From: Aureobasidium sp. EXF-3400
Taxonomy: Eukaryota; Ascomycota; Dothideomycetes; Dothideales; Saccotheciaceae
DNA length: 64,000 nucleotides
NCBI GenBank assembly: GCA_024195585.1
Contig: SWBL01000004.1
Span: 310,001-374,000, forward strand
Direction: 5' to 3'
Shown here piece by piece: positions 10,765 through 20,891 of this stretch; the first letter of the stretch is position 1, and each line of letters begins with the position of its first letter. The position numbers were made by a program, and so were the translations under genes. The notes under the pieces are model-generated. The model was not told the origin of the DNA. It ran no database searches and worked only from the letters and a program-made list of their open reading frames with translations.

Positions 10765-13422
10765 ATGGCTTCCAGAGTGCTGCGCGATGTCACCAACTAC
10801 AAGCGGTCTCAACTGGCCGATCGGCGTCAGGCTTTCGAAGAACGCAAGGCTGAGCTCCTCGCTCAAACCCAGAAGAGCAGTGATCCCATCCAGACGCTCC
10901 TTGACGGTCTGAAGAAGCTCGGCCTCAAGTCAACAACCGCCCAGACTTCGGATGGAGGTTTCTCTCTGTACAACACCAGTCAGATGCTGATCCAGTCCAC
11001 CTTCGACGCTTCTATCCCTTCGGCTCTTCCTTCAGCTTGGCAGGCCGATCTTGAACGTCTCCTTACCATCCAGTCTAACAAATTCGAGTACACGGACTTG
11101 TTCTCACGCCTTGCTACCGAATGGGTCGATAAGCCCAACGATGCCAACCTTCTTCTTGGTTCCCCTTTCGGAGGTGACAGCACTGCAGAGTCCTCGGATA
11201 CCGAGAGCTTTGAGTCGGTGCAGGTTGGTCGTGATGAAATGTATCGCCAGCGTCAGGAGTGGGACTCTTTCGTCTTCACCGAGCGTCAGACAGACACAGA
11301 TGCCATCGAGGCCTACCTCTCCGACCTCTTCATTGAGCCTCAGCAGAAGAAGAAGGTTCACAAATCTGCGTTCGATCATCTTCATAATGCCTTCCGTAAA
11401 TGGACTGTCACAAACAGCACTTGCTCCAGTCAGGATGTTGAGCAAGCTATCAAGGCTGTGCTCAGTGCCGATCTACTCAGCGGTCGCAAGAGAGATGAGT
11501 TGATTGCACTCAGCAACGCTGGTAAGGGTGTGCTCACAGAGGTTGCCGACGTCATCAACATGGAGATCGCGAACCTGGGTGATTGGTCTTGGAAGCCCTC
11601 GCCAACTCCTACCCAGATGAGAAAGCAGATCAACGGAAAGTACAGAGTTTACATGAATCCTGAGATTCACCAAGCTCTTCTCTTGCAGTACATCGGCACT
11701 CGATTCGCCGTGTCTACCAAGGCTATCTTCATGTCTTTCATTCGCTCCAAAGCATGGCCAAAGTCGGCCCACAGTTCAATGTCTTCCAAAGACCATGCCC
11801 GTTCCGCTTTCTATCTTGGCGGCGAGAAAAAGATCAACTCCCAGAACTCGGTTCTTCATGCCCGTCAAGAGCAGTTCAAGAATGATTTCTTCCTGACACA
11901 ACTTCCTGATAAGATCGAGGAAGTCAGTCGTGACTACAACGCTTCCGACGACTCGGACGACGAAGACTCTGACAAGAAGTCGCCCCTTGAGATCAAGCAG
12001 ACTCTTCTCAGACTGGCTACTACTGAGCTTATGGTTCAGCGAAAGATCTACGGCAGCTTCACCCTCTGTCAGACCGACTTCAAGTGGTTCGGCCCTAGTC
12101 TTCCTCACAGTACTATCTTCACTGTCCTGAGCTTTCTAGGTGTTGAGGACTCATACATTGACTTCTTCAAGAAGTATCTCTCCATGTCCCTTGTCTTCCC
12201 ACAGGACGGTCCCAACTCCGAGCCCCGGACACGTCTTTGTGGTGTCCCTATCAGTCAGACACTCAGCGATGTGTTCGGCGAGATAATACTTGCCTGTCTC
12301 GATTTCGCCGTCAGCAAGGCAACCAAAGGTCGTTGTCAGCTCTACCGCTTCCACGATGACGTCTGGTTCTGGGGTCAGAAGGGAGACTGCGAGGTGGCCT
12401 GGGAAGCTATCAAGAAGTTCACAAAGGTCATGGGTCTGGCTTTGAACGAGGAGAAGACTGGAACGGTTCATGTGAGCGACGAGGGTGAGAAGCCTTCCAG
12501 CTCTCTTCCCAAAGGACCGGTGAGATGGGGTTTCCTGGTCCTGGATCCTGTCAAAGGACGCTGGGTCGTGGACATGATCAATGTTGATCAGCACATCGCT
12601 GAGATGCGCCTCCAATTTGCGCAGTGTCGCTCGGTCTTCTCTTATGTTCAGGCTTGGAACAGCTACATGGGCCGATTCTTGGGAAACAACTTTGGACACC
12701 CTGCCAACTGCCTTGGTATCGAGCACCTCGACATGGTATTCTCCACCTTCAAGTACATTCAGAAGAAGCTCTTCGAGGATGACGACATCACAAATGGTTG
12801 CGAGGATGTCACTTCTTACCTCAAGTCCGTCATTGAAGAGCGTTTCGGAACCAAGGACATTGCCAATGTCTTCCTGTATTGGCCTGTTGAGCTTGGCGGC
12901 CTTGAGCTGCGCAACCCTTTCATCCCGCTCATGACTGCTCGTGAGAACTCTGAAAACCAACCCGATGACCTTCTCGAAATTGCCTGGGAGGAGGATGAGG
13001 AGGTGTACGACGAGTACAAGCGAGCATTTGAGAAGGACAGATCCAAGCACCGTGTTGATGTGCCCCAGGGATGTGACGCAGAGAAGTTCTTCTCACTCGA
13101 AGACTTCGTCCGCTTCCGCGAGGAGACATCTCCATATCTCAAAGCTGCTTACAGCCGCCTCCTGGATTCGCCCAAGATCAAGAGTTTGGAGTACACACGC
13201 TTTGTCGAGTATGCTCTGAACACTCTTCCACTCGAGTTCCGCACATCTAAGCACATCAAAACCCACTTCACCGCGATGGACGTCTATTGGCGCTGGACCC
13301 TTCATCTCTATGCCGCCGAAGCCATGGAGAGATTTGGTGGATTGGGTCTGGGTGAGAAGGAGATGTTGCCAGTCGAGCTGGTCAACCTTCTCAGAAGCGA
13401 GAGAGTGCGTTGGCAGGGATGA
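10765..13422 (+). CDS. rvt: Reverse-transcriptase-related cellular gene (rvt type)
   Basis: An 885-residue single-exon protein with reverse-transcriptase fingers and palm motifs but no endonuclease, protease, RNase H, LTR or poly-A tail around it. An N-terminal helical, charged region (about 1-60) comes first. Palm motif A is CQTDFKWFG (about 435-443, Asp 438). Motif B is GVPISQTLSDVFGE (about 493-506). Motif C is RFHDDVWFWG with the Asp pair at about 531-532. Motif D is ALNEEKTG (about 559-566). A long segment separates the N-terminal part from motif A. This arrangement, with HDD in place of the retroviral-type YxDD, fits the single-copy rvt genes known from fungi and a few other eukaryotes. 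Both catalytic Asp are kept and the frame is intact, so the gene appears to be under selection. Its cellular role is not established. Confidence 0.85.
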   Translation: MASRVLRDVTNYKRSQLADRRQAFEERKAELLAQTQKSSDPIQTLLDGLKKLGLKSTTAQTSDGGFSLYNTSQMLIQSTFDASIPSALPSAWQADLERLLTIQSNKFEYTDLFSRLATEWVDKPNDANLLLGSPFGGDSTAESSDTESFESVQVGRDEMYRQRQEWDSFVFTERQTDTDAIEAYLSDLFIEPQQKKKVHKSAFDHLHNAFRKWTVTNSTCSSQDVEQAIKAVLSADLLSGRKRDELIALSNAGKGVLTEVADVINMEIANLGDWSWKPSPTPTQMRKQINGKYRVYMNPEIHQALLLQYIGTRFAVSTKAIFMSFIRSKAWPKSAHSSMSSKDHARSAFYLGGEKKINSQNSVLHARQEQFKNDFFLTQLPDKIEEVSRDYNASDDSDDEDSDKKSPLEIKQTLLRLATTELMVQRKIYGSFTLCQTDFKWFGPSLPHSTIFTVLSFLGVEDSYIDFFKKYLSMSLVFPQDGPNSEPRTRLCGVPISQTLSDVFGEIILACLDFAVSKATKGRCQLYRFHDDVWFWGQKGDCEVAWEAIKKFTKVMGLALNEEKTGTVHVSDEGEKPSSSLPKGPVRWGFLVLDPVKGRWVVDMINVDQHIAEMRLQFAQCRSVFSYVQAWNSYMGRFLGNNFGHPANCLGIEHLDMVFSTFKYIQKKLFEDDDITNGCEDVTSYLKSVIEERFGTKDIANVFLYWPVELGGLELRNPFIPLMTARENSENQPDDLLEIAWEEDEEVYDEYKRAFEKDRSKHRVDVPQGCDAEKFFSLEDFVRFREETSPYLKAAYSRLLDSPKIKSLEYTRFVEYALNTLPLEFRTSKHIKTHFTAMDVYWRWTLHLYAAEAMERFGGLGLGEKEMLPVELVNLLRSERVRWQG

Positions 13423-13745
13423 ACGATCATGGTGAAGTGTACCCAAGGAGAAGCAACCGAGCGGACAGTGTCGTGTCAAGTACACTCAGTGCCACAACAA
13501 GCAGCGAATAACGACAGCATGAATAACGAAAGCATGGGTTAGTGAAGGCATCAGTAGGATTATCAGATAACAGCTTCCAGGAGCATCAATGAGAAAGTCT
13601 ATAACTACACATTCTGGTGCACATTCAATCCGTTTGATCGTCGTCATGATCCAATGGAGCAAGGCATGTAAGTCGTACCTTAAAGAACTTGATTGACCAT
13701 GTTTCTAAGTTGGTGATTCGTCTACAAATTCAATCTCTACAACTT
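13423..13745. other. Convergent 3' intergenic region
   Basis: This region lies between the converging 3' ends of the rvt gene and the tyrosine phosphatase gene. I see no coding or structured element. Confidence 0.5.
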
Positions 13746-14702
13746 CTAGAAGACAGCCTTCTCATCCGACAATAGATTCTTCCTGATCTGCGCAATCTGC
13801 TCATCATTCAAGCCCACCACATCCTTGACATATCCCTCTGCGCTGCCATAAACCCTTTGAATCATCTCAATGGTCGCCAACATCTTGTCTGGCTGTGCAG
13901 AAATCATTTCCTTGATTCCCTCAGCGCTACCCTTAAGTGCAGGATTCTTGAGCAAGCGTTCGGTAAACAAGGGCACCATGTGCTGTAGTCCAGTGTCGGT
14001 GAGGGAGTACTCTTTAGCAACTGTGGGGGAGGGCACAGAGCAGAGGAGGTATAGGACAGCGACTATGACGCCTGTGCGGTCTTTTCCTGCAGTGCAGTGG
14101 ATTATACAGGGAGAAGGGTTTGGCTGAGCCAGGTGCGAGAGGACGGTCTTGTAGGCGGTATGGCCGTGGGACATGATGTCGGAGTATGCTTTTACAAAGC
14201 CCTGTCATGGTCTTCGTCAGTCCGTATTCCTTCAAGCGCGAGAGACAAAGAGGGGATGAGTGGGGTAGGGAATATTTACCTCACTGCCACTGGAATAATA
14301 CTGGAACCTGATGGCCACTTGCTCAGGCCCATAATCAGTATCCTTAAACACAGGACACCATATCCTCTCAATCTCATCTGCACCAACAGGAGTCTCGTCT
14401 CCCTCGGCTCTTGTGGTAAAGACGCTCTTCTCTACTGCGACGCCAGACCACTCGGGTCCTTGCTTGGAGATCTCGGGGGCACTGCGCAGATCAAAGATCT
14501 TCTTCACTCCCAGCTCTTTGAGTTTTGCCAGGCCATCGGGTTGGACTTTGCTGGTGTCGGCGCAGCGGTAGACAAGGCCTGAGCGGATGGATTGGTTTGC
14601 CGAGGATGTGCTGTAGCCGCCAATGTCGCGGAAGTTGGCGATGCCTGTTACGTTCACGAAGGGTGGAGGCAGTTCGGGTGCCTTTTCAAAGAGTTCGGCC
14701 AT
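13746..14702 (-). CDS. Tyrosine/serine protein phosphatase (Y_phosphatase3 family), two exons
   Basis: Exons are 14702-14280 and 14201-13746 on the minus strand, giving 292 residues. The intron has a GT donor and CAG acceptor and joins GSE to GFVKAYSDIM in frame. The N-terminus carries the ANFRDIGGY block, then GLVYRCADTSK and FDLRSAPEISKQGPEW. The catalytic P-loop HCTAGKDRTG is in exon 2, with nucleophile Cys at about 177 and Arg at about 183. This order is that of the fungal and bacterial LipA/Y_phosphatase3 group of dual-specificity phosphatases, which may act on phosphoproteins or phosphoinositides. The start MAELFEK was chosen because an upstream in-frame ATG at 14768 would add 22 residues with no family-like sequence. 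Substrate unknown. Confidence 0.9.
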
Positions 14703-15066
14703 GACTGGTTTGTGTATTTGCCGTCGAGTGTGACTTGGACACACGGAGGTTGTGGCATCAACGAACACCTGCGTGGTTTACGACGCCAAGAATCACATGC
14801 ATCTGCTGTATAACCGCAATACCGCGGCTGTCCAGGCTGACAGAGGTAGCATTGAGAACAGAAAGGATCGTGTAAAGTGCTTTTGAAGGTAATATTACAG
14901 ACTAGAGGTAGGCCTTCTTTGAATACAGCAATATCAGGGGGAATACTTTGCGCAACCAACAGAGAAAGAACAACGAAACAAAAAGACGGACTCTTCCCGC
15001 GAGCCCTCGGGACAAAAGCCCATGTAGTAGACTGACACTTGACATGGTATGCTTTTGTAGAACTTC
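14703..15066. other. Intergenic, phosphatase upstream / septin downstream
   Basis: This 364-base stretch lies between two genes on the same strand. No coding element or repeat is apparent. Confidence 0.5.
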
Positions 15067-16558
15067 TTAGGCAGCACCGGCCTCGGTTGACTCGGTGTCG
15101 TTGACGCTGAGCGCGGCGCTCTGCTCTCTGTGCATGCGTGCCTCGATCTCGCGCAGCTGACTCTCTCTAGCCAACAGCTCCTGTCGCTTCTCGTTGATCT
15201 CGCGCTGTACCTTGAGTTCGATCTCCTTGAGCTTCTCTTCTTCGCGGCGCAGCTGTTCCTCCTTAAGGCGGACTGATTGTGAGGCCAGGTCTTCCGGAGC
15301 GAGTGAGTGATCGCTGCCAATGCCGTTAGTTTCTGCTGATAACAAAGCTATGTCCTGGGTCACGTACGCAGTGGCTCCGCCTTCGACGCTCTTGCTAAGC
15401 TTCTCCGTGCGGTAGTTCTCGTAGAGGAAGTCGTGTGTGATCTCTTTCAAGTCGGCCAAATGGCTGTGAAGCAGGGCACTCCTAATGGCCAGGAAGTCGC
15501 TGTGGCGCGGGTTGTCCACCTCGACCAGTCCCCAGGGGTATTGGCGAGCTCTGACAACACGACCTCCGATCTCAACTGTGTCCTCCGATCCGACGATAGC
15601 GAATGGCATGAGTCCACGGAGTTCGGCGTTCTCCTCGACAGTATCTTCATCGTCCTCCTCGATGTCGTAGGGGAAGTTGTAGACGGGGATGCGGTAGTGT
15701 TCAATGTCCTCCATGACAAGTTTCTTGGTCTCGGCAAGTTCGGCGGGGGTCAAGGAATCGGCCTTTCCGATGACAGGAATGACGTTGACACGAGGTGAAA
15801 GGCGCTTCATGAGTTCGATGTCGAGTTCACGGAGACTGGTAGTAAGAGGTCAGAAGGATCGGAGAAGCGAGTAGTAGATCAGATGTGCATACCCGTGACC
15901 GGTGGGTGTGATGAAGTAAAGCAGAACGTGAACACGGTTGTCGCGGAATCTAGGGTTACGCTTGATACGGGACTCCTCAGCGAGAATATCGTCGTACTGG
16001 CGCTCGAGGTAGCCGACGATTTCGCCAAAGCTGGTTATGCGGGTCAGCTGAAGGCATTGGTTTCGTTGCATGTGAATGCTAAGCACCTTGATTCATTGTC
16101 GATTTGGTCACCGAATCCAGGGGTGTCGACAACGGTCAGCGAGATACGGGTACCCTCCTCGTCAAGTTCGAGCTCTGCAGACGATTGTGAGCATCACGGT
16201 AGTGGCGACAAGGCAGATGTTGATGTCGTACCAACGGTAACGGGCTTTATTTGAACGCCACCCTCGATGTGTGCATTGGCAGGGTCGTCATGTTCGACAC
16301 CAGAGAGGACACTCTTGCCGCAGAGTGTGTTGACGAAGGTGGTGCGGCCTTAGGCGCCATTGATTAGTCGATGGAGATGGCAGGTAGATGTTATTGATTC
16401 GGCTCACCAGTTCCAGATGCACCGCAGACCATGATGCAGAACTGGATACCCTTCTTGACATTCTTCTTGCGCCTGATCTGTGGCTGTGTCAGTGGCCGCC
16501 ATTAGACACGCGAGAGACAGCGACGTTGAGCTTGGAGCGCACGCACATAGGAAGACAT
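15067..16558 (-). CDS. CDC11: Septin, Cdc11/AspA type, six exons
   Basis: Exons on the minus strand are 16558-16547, 16477-16408, 16348-16232, 16174-16087, 16030-15893 and 15835-15067, giving 397 residues. Septins are filament-forming GTPases at the bud neck, septum and hyphal tip. The P-loop is GASGTGRTT (split by intron 2), followed by the switch block DTPGFGD and the base-specificity block GKADSLTP. The septin unique element is around RQYPWGLVEVDN. The tail (about 310-390) is a charged coiled coil. Sequence such as ESRIKRNPRFRDNRVH and the LREIEARM ending point to the Cdc11 group (AspA in Aspergillus) rather than Cdc3, Cdc10 or Cdc12. The P-loop has Arg where most GTPases have Lys, as in the yeast Cdc11 sequence I recall. 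The first exon codes only four residues (MSSY). Confidence 0.92.
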
Positions 16559-16837
16559 GATGTGTTGAGGGCGCGAGGTTCGCAGCGACTGATTGGCGAC
16601 AAACAAAGACTATGAACGAGTGTGGTGAAGGCGACGTATTCGGATGCGGGAAGCACTTGCTGTCTGGTTGCTTCTTGTCACGGTATGGGGGAGGTGCAGC
16701 CAGCAAAGGGGGATCCGAGACCCTTGCTCCTTCTGCACGGGCCCAAACTTCGACTTCCTCTCGCCAAGATCATTGGGCATAACATTTACATGGCAGTCAT
16801 CTATTCTTCTTCTACTGCTACTATCACCAATTCCACA

Positions 16838-16906
16838 GATCAATGATAACTTTATCCTCTCTACTGCTTCTTCTGCTTGTCCTGCTTATCATATCGTCCT
16901 CGCTTT
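16838..16906 (-). repeat. Degenerate duplicate of the last exon of the small 18.0-18.3 kb gene
   Basis: These 69 bases match 17986-18054 (roughly nine in ten positions by eye) in direct orientation. The source covers the final codons and stop of the small minus-strand gene and the bases just after its stop. This copy has an in-frame stop and several G-to-A or C-to-T style changes, so it is not coding. The two copies bracket the decayed reading frame between them. Confidence 0.8.
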
Positions 16907-16911
16907 ATGCT

Positions 16912-17985
16912 AGTCCCCCTTTATATACAGGTCTTGCTGTGCAGGACCAATACTCTGCGCGGAACTTTTGAGGGTAAATCTTCTCCATGAAGGGTGGGAA
17001 GAGTGTGTTTGATCAAAGGGGAGCGTCTCGTCTGACGTGTAGTCATGGGGTTTGACAAAGGTAGCAGCCCAAAGAACTTTAAGTCTCTCGGATACGTTAT
17101 GGCATGTTGTAGATGCCACGGAGCTAGAATATCGGTTCATAACTATAACCAGGCCATAGTTAATGTTTGCTGCTGAAGCAATTGACTTGGCCATCCGAGA
17201 AGGATCAAAAGGTGTATTTAAGGTCTCATGGAGGAATATAGGGTCGAGCGAGCGAATGTTATCCTTAGCGGCCAAGGACTCCTAGGTGTTGGTAGGGGCA
17301 GAAAGAGCAAAGTGTGGTAATTGAGTCACGAATGTAGAAAGAATTACAGTCTCAGGGGCATCACTTGTGCCACTGAATCCATCTCTCCACGATGGAATTT
17401 CTGAAAGAATGTTGGAAATCATGTCTGGAGCAGATAATGGGGTGGATGTAAGGGATTTTCCAGATGATCAGCTACAGTGGAGAATCGGGATGCTCCTTAC
17501 AGGGATACTCCTTGTTAAGTATTCCTGTTAGCCTACTTGCGGTAAGTGTGGTGAAGTGACCAATAGATCGAGGGCAAGGAGGGCCTGCAAGATAAGGCGC
17601 AGATGTCAAAGAAGTAGTTGTATCCACGTTGACTTGAGCATCACCATCATTTGGCGTGTCTGGGTTTTGGTGCATTCTGCAGGCTGCGTTTTTGATTTCA
17701 TACTGGACTGGCCAATTCCTTCCTTTCTTGGCAGCGCTCCTATCAACAATCGAATAGGCGTTGTCTGGATTGGATCCTGTTATGGGTTATTCGTGCTTGA
17801 AGAAAATGAGCTCGTTGGTATTCTTGTGGTGGTTACCACTAATAAAAGTTGGATGTCCAAATAGCGTATCGGATATAATGACCGCATGTGCAAAGCGGAA
17901 GTTGAGGCCATCTGCGATGAGCTCCTGTGGTTCTTGCTTGATTGCATGGATCAAGTGTGTAGCAGTACAGGGTCCACAGTCAGAT
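16912..17985 (-). pseudogene. Decayed reading frame between 69-bp direct repeats
   Basis: Read on the minus strand, about 1.07 kb gives protein-like sequence from 17985 to 16912, interrupted by an in-frame TAA near 17787, a TAG near 17472, a frame change, and another TAG near 17280. The largest intact piece is 121 codons (17275-16912). Segments such as GLNFRFAHAVIISDTLFGHP and NYGLVIVMNRYSSSVA look like former coding sequence. I do not recognise the family. It fills the space between the two 69-base direct repeats almost exactly, which suggests it arrived, or was duplicated, together with the repeat. Introns could explain some of the breaks, but I found no good splice sites for them. Confidence 0.45.
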
Positions 17986-18008
17986 GATCAATGATAATCT
18001 TGTCCACT

Positions 18009-18335
18009 CTACTGCTTCTTCTGCTTGTCCTGCTTCTCATCCCGTCCTCGCTTTGTGTACAGGTCCTCGCTGTCGACGTTCAGTACGATTTCTTGAGGCA
18101 GTGGGGAAGCTGCAACTCACGTCTTTTGACCTTTGGTAATTTGTTTGCCCTCGATTCGTTCAAGAGACTCTTCGATCAGTCCAATGTGGCCTCGCAATGT
18201 TCCCTCGAGCTCGTCCATCCGTGCTTCATGTTCCTCGAGATTGTAAATATGATGGCTTCGCAGATGGTATGTAGCACCTCCAATCGCGAACAGGTTGGCT
18301 AGTCCCATGAGGAAGGTGGGTGAACGAAGAGACAT
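18009..18335 (-). CDS. Small conserved-looking protein, possibly mitochondrial, two exons
   Basis: Exon 1 is 18335-18121 and exon 2 is 18069-18009, separated by a 51-base GTGAGT..CAG intron; the product is 91 residues. The N-terminus has a hydrophobic stretch (FLMGLANLFAIGGATYHL, about 8-25), followed by a charged helical region (IYNLEEHEARMDELEG) and a very basic tail (KRGRDEKQDKQKKQ). The pattern is that of small fungal single-span or mitochondrial proteins, but I do not recognise the family. Without the intron the frame stops after 72 residues. Exon 2 is the source of the duplicated 69-base block at 16838-16906. The gene is divergent from polymerase eta. Confidence 0.6.
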
Positions 18336-18875
18336 GTTCGATGGCTTGCAGTTGACTCTAAGATTGATTTTGAGATGGAATGAAAGTATGATCTCGAAAG
18401 GAACTGATAGAACTGGTGTTGGTTTAGCAGAAGAGACACCATCTCCTTGATGACGTCGACGAATTCCTTGAATACCAGTATTTCAGAGTCTCACGCTCTT
18501 AACGATAGCTCTAGCACGAAATCAGTAGGCCTGATATCCCCTCAGCATGTCCCTCAATTCGGATGCAATGATAACAGACTAAATCATAGCACGATCTCGT
18601 CTGTCTGAATATGTTCACGAAACGCGGCCAAAATTCATGACGGCACCGCGTCGCGTCTTCCTCTGAGAAAAGGTTCATCGATGTTCAATCATCAATAAAA
18701 TTCATATCGCCAGCTGCTGCTTTAGATCTACGTACGCAACCGCCTCTTATCTAGACACGTCCGAGTCGTCACGTTGTATCGGCTTCCTGTCCTTCCTCTC
18801 GATCCATCGCCACTTTACGCGTGACACGAGTCGCTCATCCATGGATTGAAGAACAGTCCTCTAGAAAAGGCTGAC
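18336..18875. other. Divergent intergenic region, small gene / polymerase eta
   Basis: A 540-base shared upstream region. An ATG at 18841 opens only a two-codon frame. An in-frame TTG at 18846 could extend the polymerase frame, but the first ATG is at 18876. No clear regulatory motif. Confidence 0.5.
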
Positions 18876-20891
18876 ATGTCTTCGCCGAATTTCCTCGAGT
18901 CGTCTCCGGTATCTCTGAGTTCACAGCGCCGCCGTAAATCTGCGTTCACATATCGTCACTTGGCTCAACTCGCGGCCTCCGCTACATCATGTCCGCTGCG
19001 TGTCATCGCTCACATCGACCTCGATGCCTTCTACGCCCAATGCGAAATGGTCCGCCTAGGTATCCCGCCGGATAAACCACTTGCCGTTCAACAGTGGCAA
19101 GGACTTATCGCAATAAACTACCCGGCACGAGCCTTTGGACTCAACCGACATGTCACCATCACCGAGGCAGTTAAACAGTGCCCGGATCTGATCATGCAAC
19201 ACGTCGCTACTTGGAAAGAAGGAGATGAGAAATGGGCATACCACGAAGACTCTTTCAAGAACATGGCTACACATAAGGTCAGTCTTGACCCATACAGACT
19301 CGAGAGCAGGAGGATCCTGGCTCTGATCAAGGACCATCTGCCAGCCGCTCCTGTCTCCAAGGTAGAGAAGGCTAGCATTGACGAGGTCTTCTTAGACTTG
19401 TCGACTCACGTCCATGGTATCATGCTCGAAAGATTTCCAGAACTGAAGGGTCCTGCACCATATGATGATCCTACAGAACAACTACCTCGACCTCCTACCA
19501 CTGCATTGGAGTGGCATACGGATGCATTGGTTGACCTAGACGCCTCCGAGACTGAGGATGACGATCCAGACTGGGATGATGTTGCTATGGTCATCGCTTC
19601 TGAAATAATACGAGGGGTTCGAGCCGAAATCTTTGAGGATCTTAAGTACACATGTTCGGCCGGGGTGGCGCGAAACAAGATGCTCGCAAAGCTTGGATCT
19701 GCTCATAAAAAGCCGAATCAACAAACCATCATCCGTAACCGGGCTGTCAACCACTTCTTAAGCGACTTCAAGTTCACCAAAATCAGAAATCTCGGTGGTA
19801 AACTTGGAGACGAGATTGTCGCAGCGTTCAATACAGACACAGTCAAAGAATTACTCGAAGTACCTATCGAACAGCTCAAGAAAAAGATAGGTGATGATAC
19901 TGGCACATGGCTCTACAACATTATCCGTGGCGAGGACCATAGCGAAGTCAATCCTCGGACGCAAATCAAGTCGATGCTCAGTGCTAAGTCATTCCGACCT
20001 TCTATCAACACCCTAGACACAGCTGTGAGATGGATCCGCATCTTCGTTGCCGATATTTTCTCCCGACTAGTTGAAGAGGGTGTTTTGGAGAACAAAAGAC
20101 GACCAAAGACTCTCAACTTGTATCACAGGCAAGGAGCACAGACCAGGAGTAAGTCGGCTGCTATTCCAATGGGAAGGACAATGGATGAGACTCTACTATT
20201 CGACATTGCCAAGGGACTGCTTGCTCAGGTTGTTGCAGAAGGCCGAGCATGGCCGTGTGCAAACCTCTCACTGAGCGTCAGTGGTTTTGAAGAAGGTGTG
20301 ACCGGCAACAAAGGTATTGGCGGGTTTCTACTGCGAGGTGAGGAAGCAAAAGCAATATCAGCTGCCCTGAAAGAACCAGCAGATCTACGCAATCCGGAGA
20401 CACCTCCTCCAAATAAGCGCAGACGAGTTGAGGAAAGTGGCATACAGCGCTTCTTCGGAGTTAGGCAAGAGAGTTCAGGCGGTCATTCCGAAAGAGAAGA
20501 GCAAAGCTTGCACATGGAAGATGATGCAAGGGAGGCTCATAGTCCCTTCGATGTACCTTTATCTGCGCAAGGAGCATCGGACGATATGTTTGCAGTACAT
20601 GCAGAGCAGCAAAGCGGACGTCCAGACGATGACACTGATCGGTATACTTGCCCTCGATGTTACAGTACGTTACTCGTCACGGAACGAAGCGAACACGATG
20701 ATTGGCACTTCGCAAAGGACCTGGCGGCTGACCTTGCAGCGGAGGAAAGGGCAAATGCAGCATCGCGGGAACAGAGTCGGCCTTCGAGTGCGAATCCGAG
20801 TACGAGTACTCAACCTAAGAACAGAGGGCGAGGGCGACCACCAAGCGTTCCAAAGGCAGAGAAAGGCCAGAAGAAGTTGAAGTTTGGTTAA
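18876..20891 (+). CDS. RAD30: DNA polymerase eta (Y family)
   Basis: A 671-residue single-exon translesion polymerase that bypasses UV photoproducts in the nucleus. The catalytic block HIDLDAFYAQ holds metal-binding Asp at about 48; the second, SIDEVFLDL, holds Asp and Glu at about 169-170. A little-finger domain follows (about 370-520). The C-terminus has a ubiquitin-binding zinc finger with Cys 592, Cys 595, His 607 and His 611 (C-x2-C-x11-H-x3-H), then a low-complexity basic tail ending GQKKLKFG that resembles a weak PCNA-interacting peptide. An acidic insert (about 235-245, ETEDDDPDWDD) interrupts the palm, a place where pol eta proteins vary. The start at 18876 is the first ATG of the frame. 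Confidence 0.95.
   Translation: MSSPNFLESSPVSLSSQRRRKSAFTYRHLAQLAASATSCPLRVIAHIDLDAFYAQCEMVRLGIPPDKPLAVQQWQGLIAINYPARAFGLNRHVTITEAVKQCPDLIMQHVATWKEGDEKWAYHEDSFKNMATHKVSLDPYRLESRRILALIKDHLPAAPVSKVEKASIDEVFLDLSTHVHGIMLERFPELKGPAPYDDPTEQLPRPPTTALEWHTDALVDLDASETEDDDPDWDDVAMVIASEIIRGVRAEIFEDLKYTCSAGVARNKMLAKLGSAHKKPNQQTIIRNRAVNHFLSDFKFTKIRNLGGKLGDEIVAAFNTDTVKELLEVPIEQLKKKIGDDTGTWLYNIIRGEDHSEVNPRTQIKSMLSAKSFRPSINTLDTAVRWIRIFVADIFSRLVEEGVLENKRRPKTLNLYHRQGAQTRSKSAAIPMGRTMDETLLFDIAKGLLAQVVAEGRAWPCANLSLSVSGFEEGVTGNKGIGGFLLRGEEAKAISAALKEPADLRNPETPPPNKRRRVEESGIQRFFGVRQESSGGHSEREEQSLHMEDDAREAHSPFDVPLSAQGASDDMFAVHAEQQSGRPDDDTDRYTCPRCYSTLLVTERSEHDDWHFAKDLAADLAAEERANAASREQSRPSSANPSTSTQPKNRGRGRPPSVPKAEKGQKKLKFG

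Noticed and set aside
16838..18054. CRISPR-like or transposon terminal repeats from the two 69-bp copies
   Set aside because: Only two copies, one of them part of a working exon, and direct rather than inverted; it is a duplication, not a terminal repeat.
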